32,025 bases of DNA from an uncultured Flavobacteriales bacterium (GTDB lineage Bacteria > Bacteroidota > Bacteroidia > Flavobacteriales_G > Salibacteraceae), in NCBI GenBank assembly GCA_913057875.1, contig CAJXPI010000008.1, positions 1 through 32,025 on the forward strand. Reading direction: 5' to 3'. The first letter of the stretch is position 1. The number at the start of each line of letters is the position of its first letter. The notes beneath the pieces were generated by a model. It was not told the DNA's origin and did not search any database. It saw nothing but the letters and a program-made list of their open reading frames with translations. Position numbers and translations under genes: made by a program. Shown piece after piece: positions 17,969 to 27,130 of this stretch.

Positions 17969-18436
17969 CTATTCGGTTTCTTGTAGTTTTTTGAGAATAA
18001 CCATTTGTCCTAAATGGTAGTGGGTATGTTCAATTATTCCAATCATATTCCGGAAATACGACCCGTGTTTTTCATTTGTAAAGTGGGTGTACCAAACGTC
18101 TTTGGGTAGTTCTTTTACCAATTCAGAAAATTGTTCGGCATCACTTAAGGTTTTTGCCTTTAGTGTATTCCAGTCCTCTGCAGAAAATGGAGAAGGTAGT
18201 AGAAAGCTTTCTTTATCGGATGCTTGCAATTCTTGGCCTTCCAGTACCTTTAAAACCTCGCTAATATAGTAATTGATATGAAAGGTGAGTTTGGCAATAG
18301 AATTGAATCCAATACGTTCAAAAATGGCTTGTTTAAAGGAAGTAGTAACCAATACATCTTTCACACAAGTAACGGTCCAATTGCCTCCGAAATGAACTTC
18401 GTAAACGTGTTTCGCTATTTGGTGTGAAAGATGCAT
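17969..18436 (-). CDS. DinB/DUF1572-like four-helix protein
   Basis: Histidines at positions typical of DinB-like metal sites (FHINYYISEVLKVLEG.. GIIEHTHYHLGQMVILKKL). Confidence 0.65.
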   Translation of the reverse strand: MHLSHQIAKHVYEVHFGGNWTVTCVKDVLVTTSFKQAIFERIGFNSIAKLTFHINYYISEVLKVLEGQELQASDKESFLLPSPFSAEDWNTLKAKTLSDAEQFSELVKELPKDVWYTHFTNEKHGSYFRNMIGIIEHTHYHLGQMVILKKLQETE

Positions 18437-18446
18437 GAATCATTAT

Positions 18447-19871
18447 TTATCGTGCGGCTGGAACAGCTAATGGATCAGAAGCGGCCAAGGAATAAAATGG
18501 ATAAATGATGGTTTCACCCAATTTCACATCCACTTCAATTTCATGGTTTTCATGTACGCCCATTACACCATCTAGTTTCAAATTCAGTGTTTGTTCACCT
18601 ACTGGAAGAACTACTCTGGAGTAATAAATACTGTGAGGTAAAGTTTGCCAGTTTCGCGTATCAGCACTTTCGGTGGCAGATGCGGCTATACTAAGTGCCG
18701 CACCAAGCGCGGGACTATCTTGACTTTCGCCAATTTTATGAGCTGCGGCCTGTTTAATGGCTACACGTAAAAGCGCTTTACTAAACTCTAATCCCATTCG
18801 TTGATCTAGGACTTTGAAAGAGATGGTATTAATGTTTTCTACTAATTCCACATTGTGCTTTTCTGAGCCATTCTCTAAAACTGCATTGTTAATTAACATC
18901 TGTCTTTCTACATATTTAGGGAAAGCCACCTTAATCCAAGTGATGCCGCCCAAATCCGTATTTCCTACATAAAACGGAAACGAAAGGCCGTATTCTTTAC
19001 TCACAAAGTTGATCCATCCATTTCCGGTATAAACAATGGCAAAATTGATTCCCCATTCTTCTTTAATTGGGCCCATTCCGTTATGCCAAAGAAGCACCAT
19101 ACTGCCTTTACCCGCTTCGGTTTCGTACTTCATGTCAAACTCTTTTTCATATTTCCTTTGTTCAGAACTCATTCCAGCCAAAACAGAAGAACGTATCAAA
19201 TCTTTCTTTAATTGATCTGGAGCCGATAAACCAAACATAGTAGCGTAATCACTTTGATAAATTTCATACGCGTTACGGTAAGCAATAAAGGCATCATTAT
19301 AGTCTCTATTGGCTTCGTAAATCAATCCCATCAGCAAATGCATGTACGCATCCTGGGTGTACTTAGAATCATCTTTATACTTTTCGCTTAAAGAAATAAG
19401 TTGCAAGTTCAATCTACGAACTTCTACCAGTGCATCGTTGTTATTTCCAAGCAGATAGTAGTTTAAAGCCTTGTAATAGTTAATCAAAAGCACTTCATGG
19501 TCTTCGCCATGGTAAGTGCTAATATTGGGATTCAATAGGAGAGAGGCACCTTCTTCTAAAGCTTTTTTACGGAAATCTTCTACAAATAAATCTGCCTTCT
19601 CAAAGAATTCATTACTCTTTTCAAATTCTCCTTTCAGATGTTCTACCATTCCTGCATTAACGAAATACAAGAAACGGATTTTGCTATCCTCAAGTTCGTC
19701 TTTGTGTTCTTCAAGCATTATCTCGGCAGCTTCAAAGTCGCCTGAAGCAATGGTTTTATTAAAACCATACGCTTTCTTGTAAAAAGAAGGTGCAGTACAC
19801 GAAGAAATTCCAAATACAATGATTGTAAAAAGAAAAAGGGCCGAGGCCCTAAAACATTTAGTTTTTAACAT
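18447..19871 (-). CDS. COG3014-like lipoprotein with TPR-like N-terminal region
   Basis: Lipobox FGISSCTAPSF; helical repeats; WHNGMGPIKEEWGINFAIVYTGNGWINF..; overlaps the lpoB-like gene by 14 bp. Confidence 0.7.
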   Translation of the reverse strand: MLKTKCFRASALFLFTIIVFGISSCTAPSFYKKAYGFNKTIASGDFEAAEIMLEEHKDELEDSKIRFLYFVNAGMVEHLKGEFEKSNEFFEKADLFVEDFRKKALEEGASLLLNPNISTYHGEDHEVLLINYYKALNYYLLGNNNDALVEVRRLNLQLISLSEKYKDDSKYTQDAYMHLLMGLIYEANRDYNDAFIAYRNAYEIYQSDYATMFGLSAPDQLKKDLIRSSVLAGMSSEQRKYEKEFDMKYETEAGKGSMVLLWHNGMGPIKEEWGINFAIVYTGNGWINFVSKEYGLSFPFYVGNTDLGGITWIKVAFPKYVERQMLINNAVLENGSEKHNVELVENINTISFKVLDQRMGLEFSKALLRVAIKQAAAHKIGESQDSPALGAALSIAASATESADTRNWQTLPHSIYYSRVVLPVGEQTLNLKLDGVMGVHENHEIEVDVKLGETIIYPFYSLAASDPLAVPAAR

Positions 19872-20448
19872 ACTTCTTTATCTCTTTATCTCCAATCCAT
19901 ACTTTTTCGGTGGTTTCTAGGGTAACTAGCTCTAAATTGACCTTATAAGCCACTACTTTTTCTTTTTGATAAGAATCAACGGTAGAATTAATGGATCCAA
20001 ACATGATGTAATCGGCTCCCAATTCTTGGGCAATTTTCTTTTTAGACTCCTCCGTGGCATTACCTTGTTGACTGGCAAGTTCTTCCCTCATTTTGTCTCG
20101 TAAAGCGGCATTTTCAACTACACGTACTTTTCCTGAGTTTACAAATGCTCTTTCAATGTCTTTAATAAAGGTTTCGGAGGCAATGTGTTCATGACTTTTA
20201 TTAATAACATCACCAATTATAACAACGGGAGCTATACCATCATTGGCTTCATTAAATCGAGCCAACCACGGTCTGCTTAAAACATCGCTCGTCATTTCAT
20301 CGGCCACTTGTCTAGAATCTGTGTCATTCCATCGGCCGCTAATATCTATTTGTGCATTGGGGTCTACTCGAGTTACTTCTCTACCGCCACCACAGCCAAC
20401 TACTAATGCTCCTGCTAAGAGGAGTCCATATATGCTTATTTTTTTCAT
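19858..20448 (-). CDS. LpoB-like penicillin-binding protein activator lipoprotein
   Basis: Lipobox LVVGCGGG; ISGRWNDTDSRQVADEMTSDVLSRPWL; IGDVINKSHEHIASETFIKDIERAFVNSGKVRVV; QELGADYIMFGSINS. Confidence 0.88.
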   Translation of the reverse strand: MKKISIYGLLLAGALVVGCGGGREVTRVDPNAQIDISGRWNDTDSRQVADEMTSDVLSRPWLARFNEANDGIAPVVIIGDVINKSHEHIASETFIKDIERAFVNSGKVRVVENAALRDKMREELASQQGNATEESKKKIAQELGADYIMFGSINSTVDSYQKEKVVAYKVNLELVTLETTEKVWIGDKEIKKYVKN

Positions 20449-20455
20449 GTTAATT

Positions 20456-20905
20456 TTATTTAAAGGTGATTTTTCCCTTTGGACGATCCAGTCGTTTTAA
20501 TACCAAAGAAGTTTCATTTAGTTTAATGATTTTGTATTTACTGGTTTCGGTTTTGCTTTCGGTTCCAGGGGCATTGTAAAAGAAGTACAGAAATTTTCCA
20601 TCTACTTTCCACGTTCCATTACTGTAATCGTAATTATTGTTTTTGAAGTTGTATTTTTTATCAATACTTAAACCAAATTCGTTACCCACATCAAAATCAA
20701 GTTTCTTGGTCAAACGTTTTTTAGAGACGTCCATACAAATCCATTTTTTGGAGGTAAGCAAAGCTTCCATTTTTTGAAGTTTGCTCACTCCAGATGGCGA
20801 AGGAGTTGAAATTTCAGTAACTGGTGTTCCCGGAAGATTACCGTTAACCAAAGTAGGTGTTACAAAACCTATACTGGCGGCAAGTAGTACTTGTGCAATT
20901 TTCAT
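20456..20905 (-). CDS. Hypothetical exported lipocalin-like protein
   Basis: MKIAQVLLAASIGFVTPTLVNG signal; YDYSNGTWKVDGKFLYFFYNAPGTESKTETSKYKIIKLNETSLVLKRL. Runs in the same direction just upstream of the lpoB-like gene. Confidence 0.55.
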   Translation of the reverse strand: MKIAQVLLAASIGFVTPTLVNGNLPGTPVTEISTPSPSGVSKLQKMEALLTSKKWICMDVSKKRLTKKLDFDVGNEFGLSIDKKYNFKNNNYDYSNGTWKVDGKFLYFFYNAPGTESKTETSKYKIIKLNETSLVLKRLDRPKGKITFK

Positions 20906-21048
20906 ATTTGGTATATTCAAATGAGTGAATGTTTAGGATTTAAAAATACAATTGTGTGCGCTAATAAAAGAATGTTGAATAGTTAATTTTTAAGAAACAA
21001 TTTTTTTGAAGTTGCGCGGTTATCTTTGATTAAGAAATCAAAATAAGC

Positions 21049-21597
21049 ATGTCAAAAAAGTTTACAGAGATATCTCCTAAGCTTCAGGAGTTTATTCAAC
21101 AGCAAAAAATGTTTTTCGTGGGTACAGCTCGTAAAGAGGGTACCGTGAATATATCTCCCAAGGGGTTAGATTCTTTTAGGGTACTGGATGCGAATAAGGT
21201 GGTTTGGATGAATTTAACCGGTAGTGGCAATGAAACGGCCACCCATTTATTGGAGAGTAACCGTATGACCATAATGTTTTGTGCCTTTGAGGGAGCTCCA
21301 AATATTTTGAGGCTCTATGGAACTTGTGACGTGTTTCATCCTCGAGATAAGGAATTTGAAGAATATTCCATACTTTTTCCTTCAGATGCCGGGTCTAGAC
21401 AAGTCATGTTGATGAAAGTTGATTTAGTGCAAACTTCATGCGGTTATGCAGTTCCCTTAATGGATTATATAGAAGACAGAACCATTCTTTCAGATTGGTC
21501 GCGTAAACAAGGACCCGAGCGAGTTGAAAACTACTGGAAAGAAAAGAATACCGTGAGTTTAGACGGACATGAGACTCAGATATTGAAAGAAGATTAA
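21049..21597 (+). CDS. Pyridoxamine 5'-phosphate oxidase-family protein
   Basis: FFVGTARKEGTVNISPKGLDSFRVLD..NRMTIMFCAFEGAPNILRLYGTC. TAnnTTTG box TATCTTTG at 21021-21028. Confidence 0.88.
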   Translation: MSKKFTEISPKLQEFIQQQKMFFVGTARKEGTVNISPKGLDSFRVLDANKVVWMNLTGSGNETATHLLESNRMTIMFCAFEGAPNILRLYGTCDVFHPRDKEFEEYSILFPSDAGSRQVMLMKVDLVQTSCGYAVPLMDYIEDRTILSDWSRKQGPERVENYWKEKNTVSLDGHETQILKED

Positions 21598-21600
21598 CAT

Positions 21601-22368
21601 ATGCGTAAAACCAATGTAATTGGAATAATGGGTGCCATGCCCGAAGAAATTGAAGGAATTACTCATTTACTGGATGATGTAAGTGTAGAAACCTTTGGTC
21701 AGAGAGAGTACCATTCAGGATTCTGTAAAGGACAAAAATTCGTGGTGGTGTTTAGTCGCTGGGGAAAGGTAGCAGCGGCAACCACGGTCACTACTTTGAT
21801 TCATGAATTCGGGGTAACGGAAGTATTGTTTACTGGAGTTGCTGGGGCTATTCATCCGGCCTTAAAGGTAGGGGATGTCGTAGTAGGTAAACGATTTATT
21901 CAGCATGATTTGGATGGTCGCCCATTGATGAAGAAATTTGAAATTCCGTTATTAAATCAAACATACTTGGTGGCCAATGAAACCAAGTTAGAAAAAGCAA
22001 AAGATGCCGTAAGTACGGTGCTGGAGGATGAAGCTTTACATGAGTTAATTTCTGATAGTGATTTGCAAAGTTTTGATATTCTTCAGCCCAAACTATTTGT
22101 GGGTGATATTGCGAGTGGCGATCAGTTTATTTCTTCAGATGAAGTGAGACAAAATGTGTTAGATGAATTGCCGGGTGTTTTATGTGTGGAAATGGAAGGA
22201 GCTTCGGTAGCTCAAGTTTGTTTTGAATATGGAATTCCGTTAACCGTAATTCGCACAATTTCTGATGAAGCAAATGCTTCTTCGGTGGTAGATTTTCCTG
22301 CGTTTATTCAAAGTATTTCAAGTGTGTATTCAGTGGCTTTTGTACGGGAATTGTATCAATTAAAATAA
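21601..22368 (+). CDS. mtnN: 5'-methylthioadenosine/S-adenosylhomocysteine nucleosidase
   Basis: GIMGAMPEEIEGI, FTGVAGAIHPALKVGDVVV, CVEMEGASVAQVC, VIRTISDEAN. Confidence 0.9.
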   Translation: MRKTNVIGIMGAMPEEIEGITHLLDDVSVETFGQREYHSGFCKGQKFVVVFSRWGKVAAATTVTTLIHEFGVTEVLFTGVAGAIHPALKVGDVVVGKRFIQHDLDGRPLMKKFEIPLLNQTYLVANETKLEKAKDAVSTVLEDEALHELISDSDLQSFDILQPKLFVGDIASGDQFISSDEVRQNVLDELPGVLCVEMEGASVAQVCFEYGIPLTVIRTISDEANASSVVDFPAFIQSISSVYSVAFVRELYQLK

Positions 22369-22374
22369 AAGGGA

Positions 22375-23289
22375 ATGAACATACTATTTGCAGGGATTGG
22401 AGGAGTTGGAGGTTATTTTGGTGGAGTACTGGCACAACATTACCAAGGGGGAGAAAATGTGAAGATTTCCTTTTTGGCTAGAGGGAAGCATTTAGAAAAA
22501 ATTCAAACCAAAGGACTTCAAATTAAACATAACGAAACCATTCGAGTAGCTAAACCATTTGCGGCTAGCAATGAAGCAAAGACTTTGGGACCAATGGACA
22601 TCGTGTTTTTAAGTACGAAAAGTTATGATGTTGCGGATACGGCCAAATCGTTAGCTCCATGTATTTCCAGTAATACAAAGATTATTACGCTTTTGAACGG
22701 AGTAGATAGTCTGAATATTATTCGTGAGATTTACCCTCATAATGAAGTGTTGAACGGCTGTGTGTACATTCTTTCTAAAATTGAAAGCCCGGGAGTGATT
22801 CATAATTTTGGTCAGGTCCAAAAAATGTTTTTTGGAAGAGACCATCAAGACATTACAGATTTAAAACCCCTAGAACAAATTTTATTAGATGCAGGGCTAG
22901 ATGTGGTTTTAACAGATTCTATACTAGAAACTACATGGACCAAATTTGTGTTTATTTCAGGAGTGGGTTCTTGTACTTCGTATTTTGATGAGGTGTTGGG
23001 AGCTATTTTAGAGGATTCGGAAAAGAAAGAGGTCTTAACGCAATTATTGGAGGAGGTTTCTCATTTAGGAAGAGCTCTTGGGGTAGAGTTAGATAATGAT
23101 ATTGTAGAAATAACCCTAGGGAGACTGTCTAAATTACCGTTTGATACGACATCCAGTATGCAAAGAGATTTTAGAAATGGAGGAAAAACGGAGGTGGAAT
23201 CTCAAACGGGTTACGTATTAGCGCAAGGAAGCGAACTAGGAATGCACTTACCTACCTATGAAATGGTGTTTTCTAAATTGAACTCGTAA
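22375..23289 (+). CDS. panE: 2-dehydropantoate 2-reductase
   Basis: Rossmann GIGGVGGYFGG; FLSTKSYD; LLNGVDS; NGCVYILSKIESPGVI; SSMQRDFRNGGKTEVE. Confidence 0.92.
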   Translation: MNILFAGIGGVGGYFGGVLAQHYQGGENVKISFLARGKHLEKIQTKGLQIKHNETIRVAKPFAASNEAKTLGPMDIVFLSTKSYDVADTAKSLAPCISSNTKIITLLNGVDSLNIIREIYPHNEVLNGCVYILSKIESPGVIHNFGQVQKMFFGRDHQDITDLKPLEQILLDAGLDVVLTDSILETTWTKFVFISGVGSCTSYFDEVLGAILEDSEKKEVLTQLLEEVSHLGRALGVELDNDIVEITLGRLSKLPFDTTSSMQRDFRNGGKTEVESQTGYVLAQGSELGMHLPTYEMVFSKLNS

Positions 23290-23291
23290 TT

Positions 23292-23409
23292 GAATGGTTT
23301 TTCATTCGTTAAGTTGTTAAATAACGTATAAAGATTGATTATTCATTCATTAATAGTGTTTCAATATCAATGTGTATGTTGTATATTTGAATGAGTATTC
23401 GTTCATTAG
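23292..23409. promoter_or_regulatory. hipBA promoter region with repeated TTCATTCRTTAA-like sites and a TATATTTG -7 box
   Basis: TTCATTCGTTAA at 23301-23312, TTCATTCATTAA at 23342-23353, TTCGTTCATTAG at 23398-23409; GAATG..CATTC inverted repeat at 23292-23307; TATATTTG at 23382-23389. Confidence 0.55.
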
Positions 23410-23426
23410 TGAGTAAATTTAGCTTT

Positions 23427-23777
23427 ATGACTGATTTTTCATACATAAATATCCAAGAAAGAAGTGATGCGTCCATTATTCAAAAGGTAGGTGAGTTTGT
23501 AAAACACCATCGTATCAATCAAAATTTAACGCAAACGGAGTTATCTGCCAATGCTGGTTTAAGTAGGTCTACTTTATCTTTATTAGAACGAGGTGAATCT
23601 GTTAACTTGCTCACGCTAGTTCAAGTTTTACGCACCCTTAACCAGTTACATGCGCTAGCTTCTTTTTTTGAAGAACCGCAAGTAAGTCCCATGCAATTGG
23701 CTCAAGAAAATCAAAAGGCACGTTACCGCGTGCGCAAGAGTTCTGCAAAACCATCTAAACCGGATTCTACATGGTAA
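23427..23777 (+). CDS. hipB: HipB-like XRE-family antitoxin
   Basis: HTH VGEFVKHHRINQNLTQTELSANAGLSRSTLSLLERGESVNLLTLVQVLRTLNQL. Track start 23391 abuts the -7 box, so Met 23427 is preferred. Overlaps hipA by 7 bp. Confidence 0.88.
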   Translation: MTDFSYINIQERSDASIIQKVGEFVKHHRINQNLTQTELSANAGLSRSTLSLLERGESVNLLTLVQVLRTLNQLHALASFFEEPQVSPMQLAQENQKARYRVRKSSAKPSKPDSTW

Positions 23778-25072
23778 CCACCGCATTTGTACATATTTGG
23801 GGCAAACGCGCAGGGGCCATTGTTTGGAACGAGCAAACGGGGTTAGGTAGTTTTCAATACGATCCTCAGTTTTACCGAATGGATTGGGATTTATCGCCCA
23901 TAAAAATGCCATTAGACAGTGGCGGGCAAATTTTTACGTTTCCCGTACATAAAGCCACCAATAATGAGGAGAATACTTTTTCCGGACTACCGGGTTTATT
24001 GGCAGATGTATTACCCGACAATTACGGAAACCAATTAATCAATTCTTACCTGGCTCAAAATGGGAGACCTGCCAATAGTATGAATCCAGTAGAAAAACTT
24101 TGCTTTATTGGAACGCGTGGAATGGGAGCACTAGAATTTAAACCTGCCGGTTTATCTTCTCAAAAACGCCCATTTAAAATTGAGGTAGATAGTTTGGTAA
24201 ATACCGCTCAAAAAATACTTTCCGCTAGATCTTCTTTTGAGACAGACCTAAGTGCCAATGAAAAGGATGCCATGTTAGATATTCTAAAAATTGGTACTTC
24301 GGCAGGAGGGGCTCGCCCCAAAGCCATTATTGCGTTTAATGAGAAAACGGGAGAAGTAAAATCTGGGCAAACCATTGCTCCAAAAGGGTTTAAGCATTGG
24401 CTGCTTAAAATGGATGGGGTGAGCGATGCGCAGTTTGGTGAAAGTCAAGGTTATGGGCGCGTAGAAATGGCTTATTACTTAATGGCTACCGATTGTAGAA
24501 TAGACATGATGCCTTCTAGATTACTGGAAGAAAATGGTCGCGCCCACTTTATGACGCAACGTTTTGATAGGGTAGGTCACGATGAAAAACTTCACGTGCA
24601 AACCTTTTGCGCTATGCAGCACTTTGATTTTAATCAAGTAACGAGTTTTAGTTATGAGCAATTGTTTCAAACTATGCGCATGCTACGATTATCATATCCA
24701 GAAGCCGCACAGATGTACAGAAGAATGGCTTTTAACGTAATGGGCAAAAACTGTGATGATCATACCAAGAACTTTGCTTTTACTTTAGCTCAAAACGGTA
24801 ATTGGAGATTGGCACCTGCTTATGATATTTGTTATGCGTATCGTCCCGATAGTCCGTGGGTGAGCCAGCATGCTTTGAGTATTAATGGAAAACGCAACGA
24901 GTTTACCCGTCAAGATTTGCTAGCCGTTGCGAAAGCCATGAATATTAAAAAGCCTCAGGTTATTTTAGATGAGGTAAAATATTCGGTATCAAACTGGAAC
25001 AAATTTGCCCAAGAAGTGGGTGTTTCTTCCAACCTAGCACAAAAAATAGGAGGTAATCTAGAACTTCTTTAA
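23771..25072 (+). CDS. hipA: HipA-family serine/threonine kinase toxin
   Basis: FSGLPGLLADVLPDNYGN, GTSAGGARPKAIIAF, HWLLKMDGV, FMTQRFDRVG, GKNCDDHTKNFAF, LAPAYDICYA. Confidence 0.95.
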   Translation: MVTTAFVHIWGKRAGAIVWNEQTGLGSFQYDPQFYRMDWDLSPIKMPLDSGGQIFTFPVHKATNNEENTFSGLPGLLADVLPDNYGNQLINSYLAQNGRPANSMNPVEKLCFIGTRGMGALEFKPAGLSSQKRPFKIEVDSLVNTAQKILSARSSFETDLSANEKDAMLDILKIGTSAGGARPKAIIAFNEKTGEVKSGQTIAPKGFKHWLLKMDGVSDAQFGESQGYGRVEMAYYLMATDCRIDMMPSRLLEENGRAHFMTQRFDRVGHDEKLHVQTFCAMQHFDFNQVTSFSYEQLFQTMRMLRLSYPEAAQMYRRMAFNVMGKNCDDHTKNFAFTLAQNGNWRLAPAYDICYAYRPDSPWVSQHALSINGKRNEFTRQDLLAVAKAMNIKKPQVILDEVKYSVSNWNKFAQEVGVSSNLAQKIGGNLELL

Positions 25073-27130
25073 TTAGCGTCTGCTCTTATTAGCCTTGGCA
25101 TTCGGATTGTTACGCGTGCTTTTCTTTTTAGGACGTTTTTTACGCGGGTGTTCAAATTCTGGTTTCCCACTTTTTTTGAAACCGGTTTTTTTTGTCTTGG
25201 CCTTAAACGATTTTTTTCCTTTTGCTTTTTGACGGTCTGGATTAGTGGCTTCTGGATCTGTCAGTATTTCATTTGAAACCACCTTAGGCGCCCCTTTTTT
25301 AGGGAAAGTCAATAACTTTTCGGCTAAATCCAAGCGGTCTATTTTTCGTAGACTTTCTCTAATCCATTGATGGTTTTCCTTTTTATACCAAAAGAAAAAA
25401 CGGTGTTGGTTTTTCTTTTCGGAAGGTTTTTTGGCGGTATACACCTTTTCTAAAGTATAGGGATGGTAACCTGAATAATAGGCTACGGTGGCCACTGTCA
25501 TTGGAGTAGGAGTGAAATCTTGAACTTGTTCCAATTGGAAGCCCATGTCTTTGGTGTCGCCAGCTAAATTGGCCATTTCCTCTTCGGTAGAACCCGGGTG
25601 ACTTGAAATGAAATAGGGAATTAATTGTTGATTTAATTTGTACTTTTCGTTAATACGATCAAAGTTCTTTTTGAACTCCATAAAGTGTTCAAACTTTGGT
25701 TTACGCATTAACTTCAAGGTAGCAGCAGAACTATGTTCTGGAGCCACTTTTAATCTACCCGAAACGTGTCTTTTCAACACTTGTTCCATATAAGGCTCTA
25801 AAGACTTATCGGCTTTTTTATTGTAAGATCGTGTCAATAAATCGTATCGAATACCCGAACCAATAAATGCCTTTTTGATTTTAGGCATGGCATCTACTTT
25901 TTTGTAGATCTGCGTCATGGCATCGTGATTCGTATCTAGATTGTCGCAAACCACAGGGTGAATACAACTAGGTGCCACACATTTATCGCAAATAGACTTT
26001 ACTTTTCCTTTCAGCTTATACATGTTAGCTGATGGGCCTCCTAAATCAGAGAGATAGCCTTTAAAGTCCTCCATTTCGGTAACTTGTTCTACCTCTTTAA
26101 TAATGGACTTTTCAGAACGACTGGCAATAAATTTACCTTGATGAGCCGAGATGGTACAAAAGCTACACCCTCCAAAACAACCCCTATGCATATTGATCGA
26201 AAACTTGATCATGTCATAGGCGGGGATAGGACCTCTAAATTTGTATTTGGGGTGTGGTAAACGTGTATACGGCAGGTCAAACGCTTGATCCATTTCCTTT
26301 TCGGTCATGGTTTCAAAAGGAGGATTAATAACTAAGTTGTTATCTCCAGACTGTTGAATTAGACGCTTGGCATGTACTTTGTTTGATTCTTGTTCAATGG
26401 TTTTGAAGTTAGCCGCAAACTTCAATTTGTCATTCACACAAATTTCATGAGAAGTCAAAACTTTGTCGTCCCATTTTTTATTCTTTGGAATACCCTCCTT
26501 AACGGGCTTCATGTAGGCGGTTTGCTTCACCATGGTAAGCTGCTCAAACGGAACGCCTTTTTGTAACAAATTAATGATTTCACGTAATGGAGCTTCACCC
26601 ATTCCGTAGACCAATAAATCGGCTCCACTGGTTTCCAGTATAGACTTACTTAATTTATCAGACCAATAATCATAATGGGTTACTCTACGTAAAGAAGCCT
26701 CAATACCACCAATAACTACCGGAACCTCTGGATAGAGTTTCTTTAAAATATTCGTGTACTCAGAAGTGGCGTAATCTGGACGGAAACCCGCTTCTCCTCC
26801 TGGAGTGTAGGCATCGGTAGATCGTTTTCGTAAACCAGCGGTATAGTGGTTTACCATAGAATCCATACAACCCGAAGTCACCGCAAAAAAGTATTTAGGT
26901 TCTCCCAGCTTTTTGAACTCATGTAAATCATCTCGCCAGTTGGGTTGTGGAATGATTCCAATCTTAAACCCGTAACTTTCAATGATGCGTCCAATTACTG
27001 CTGGACCAAAGGAAGGATGGTCAACATAGGCGTCTCCCGAAATCAGAATAACATCAAGCTGTTCCCAGCCTCTATTTTTTACTTCTTTTTTGGTAATCGG
27101 TAACCAATCTGATAACGGACGATGTTGCAT
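25073..27130 (-). CDS. YgiQ-family radical SAM protein with basic C-terminal tail
   Basis: DVILISGDAYVDHPSFG; radical SAM HRGCFGGCSFCTISAHQG; VAPEHSSAATLKLMRKP; lysine/arginine-rich last ~60 residues. Confidence 0.95.
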   Translation of the reverse strand: MQHRPLSDWLPITKKEVKNRGWEQLDVILISGDAYVDHPSFGPAVIGRIIESYGFKIGIIPQPNWRDDLHEFKKLGEPKYFFAVTSGCMDSMVNHYTAGLRKRSTDAYTPGGEAGFRPDYATSEYTNILKKLYPEVPVVIGGIEASLRRVTHYDYWSDKLSKSILETSGADLLVYGMGEAPLREIINLLQKGVPFEQLTMVKQTAYMKPVKEGIPKNKKWDDKVLTSHEICVNDKLKFAANFKTIEQESNKVHAKRLIQQSGDNNLVINPPFETMTEKEMDQAFDLPYTRLPHPKYKFRGPIPAYDMIKFSINMHRGCFGGCSFCTISAHQGKFIASRSEKSIIKEVEQVTEMEDFKGYLSDLGGPSANMYKLKGKVKSICDKCVAPSCIHPVVCDNLDTNHDAMTQIYKKVDAMPKIKKAFIGSGIRYDLLTRSYNKKADKSLEPYMEQVLKRHVSGRLKVAPEHSSAATLKLMRKPKFEHFMEFKKNFDRINEKYKLNQQLIPYFISSHPGSTEEEMANLAGDTKDMGFQLEQVQDFTPTPMTVATVAYYSGYHPYTLEKVYTAKKPSEKKNQHRFFFWYKKENHQWIRESLRKIDRLDLAEKLLTFPKKGAPKVVSNEILTDPEATNPDRQKAKGKKSFKAKTKKTGFKKSGKPEFEHPRKKRPKKKSTRNNPNAKANKSRR

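Noticed and set aside
19516-19782. Plus-strand ORF antisense to the COG3014-like gene (also 18087-18269 and 20243-20500)
   Set aside because: Ser-rich shadow ORFs of well-supported minus-strand genes.
23655-23912. Minus-strand ORF across the hipB/hipA junction
   Set aside because: Antisense shadow; no independent evidence.
23391-25072. hipBA as a mobile or phage-defence island
   Set aside because: No integrase, transposase, flanking repeats or other defence genes. It sits between housekeeping genes.
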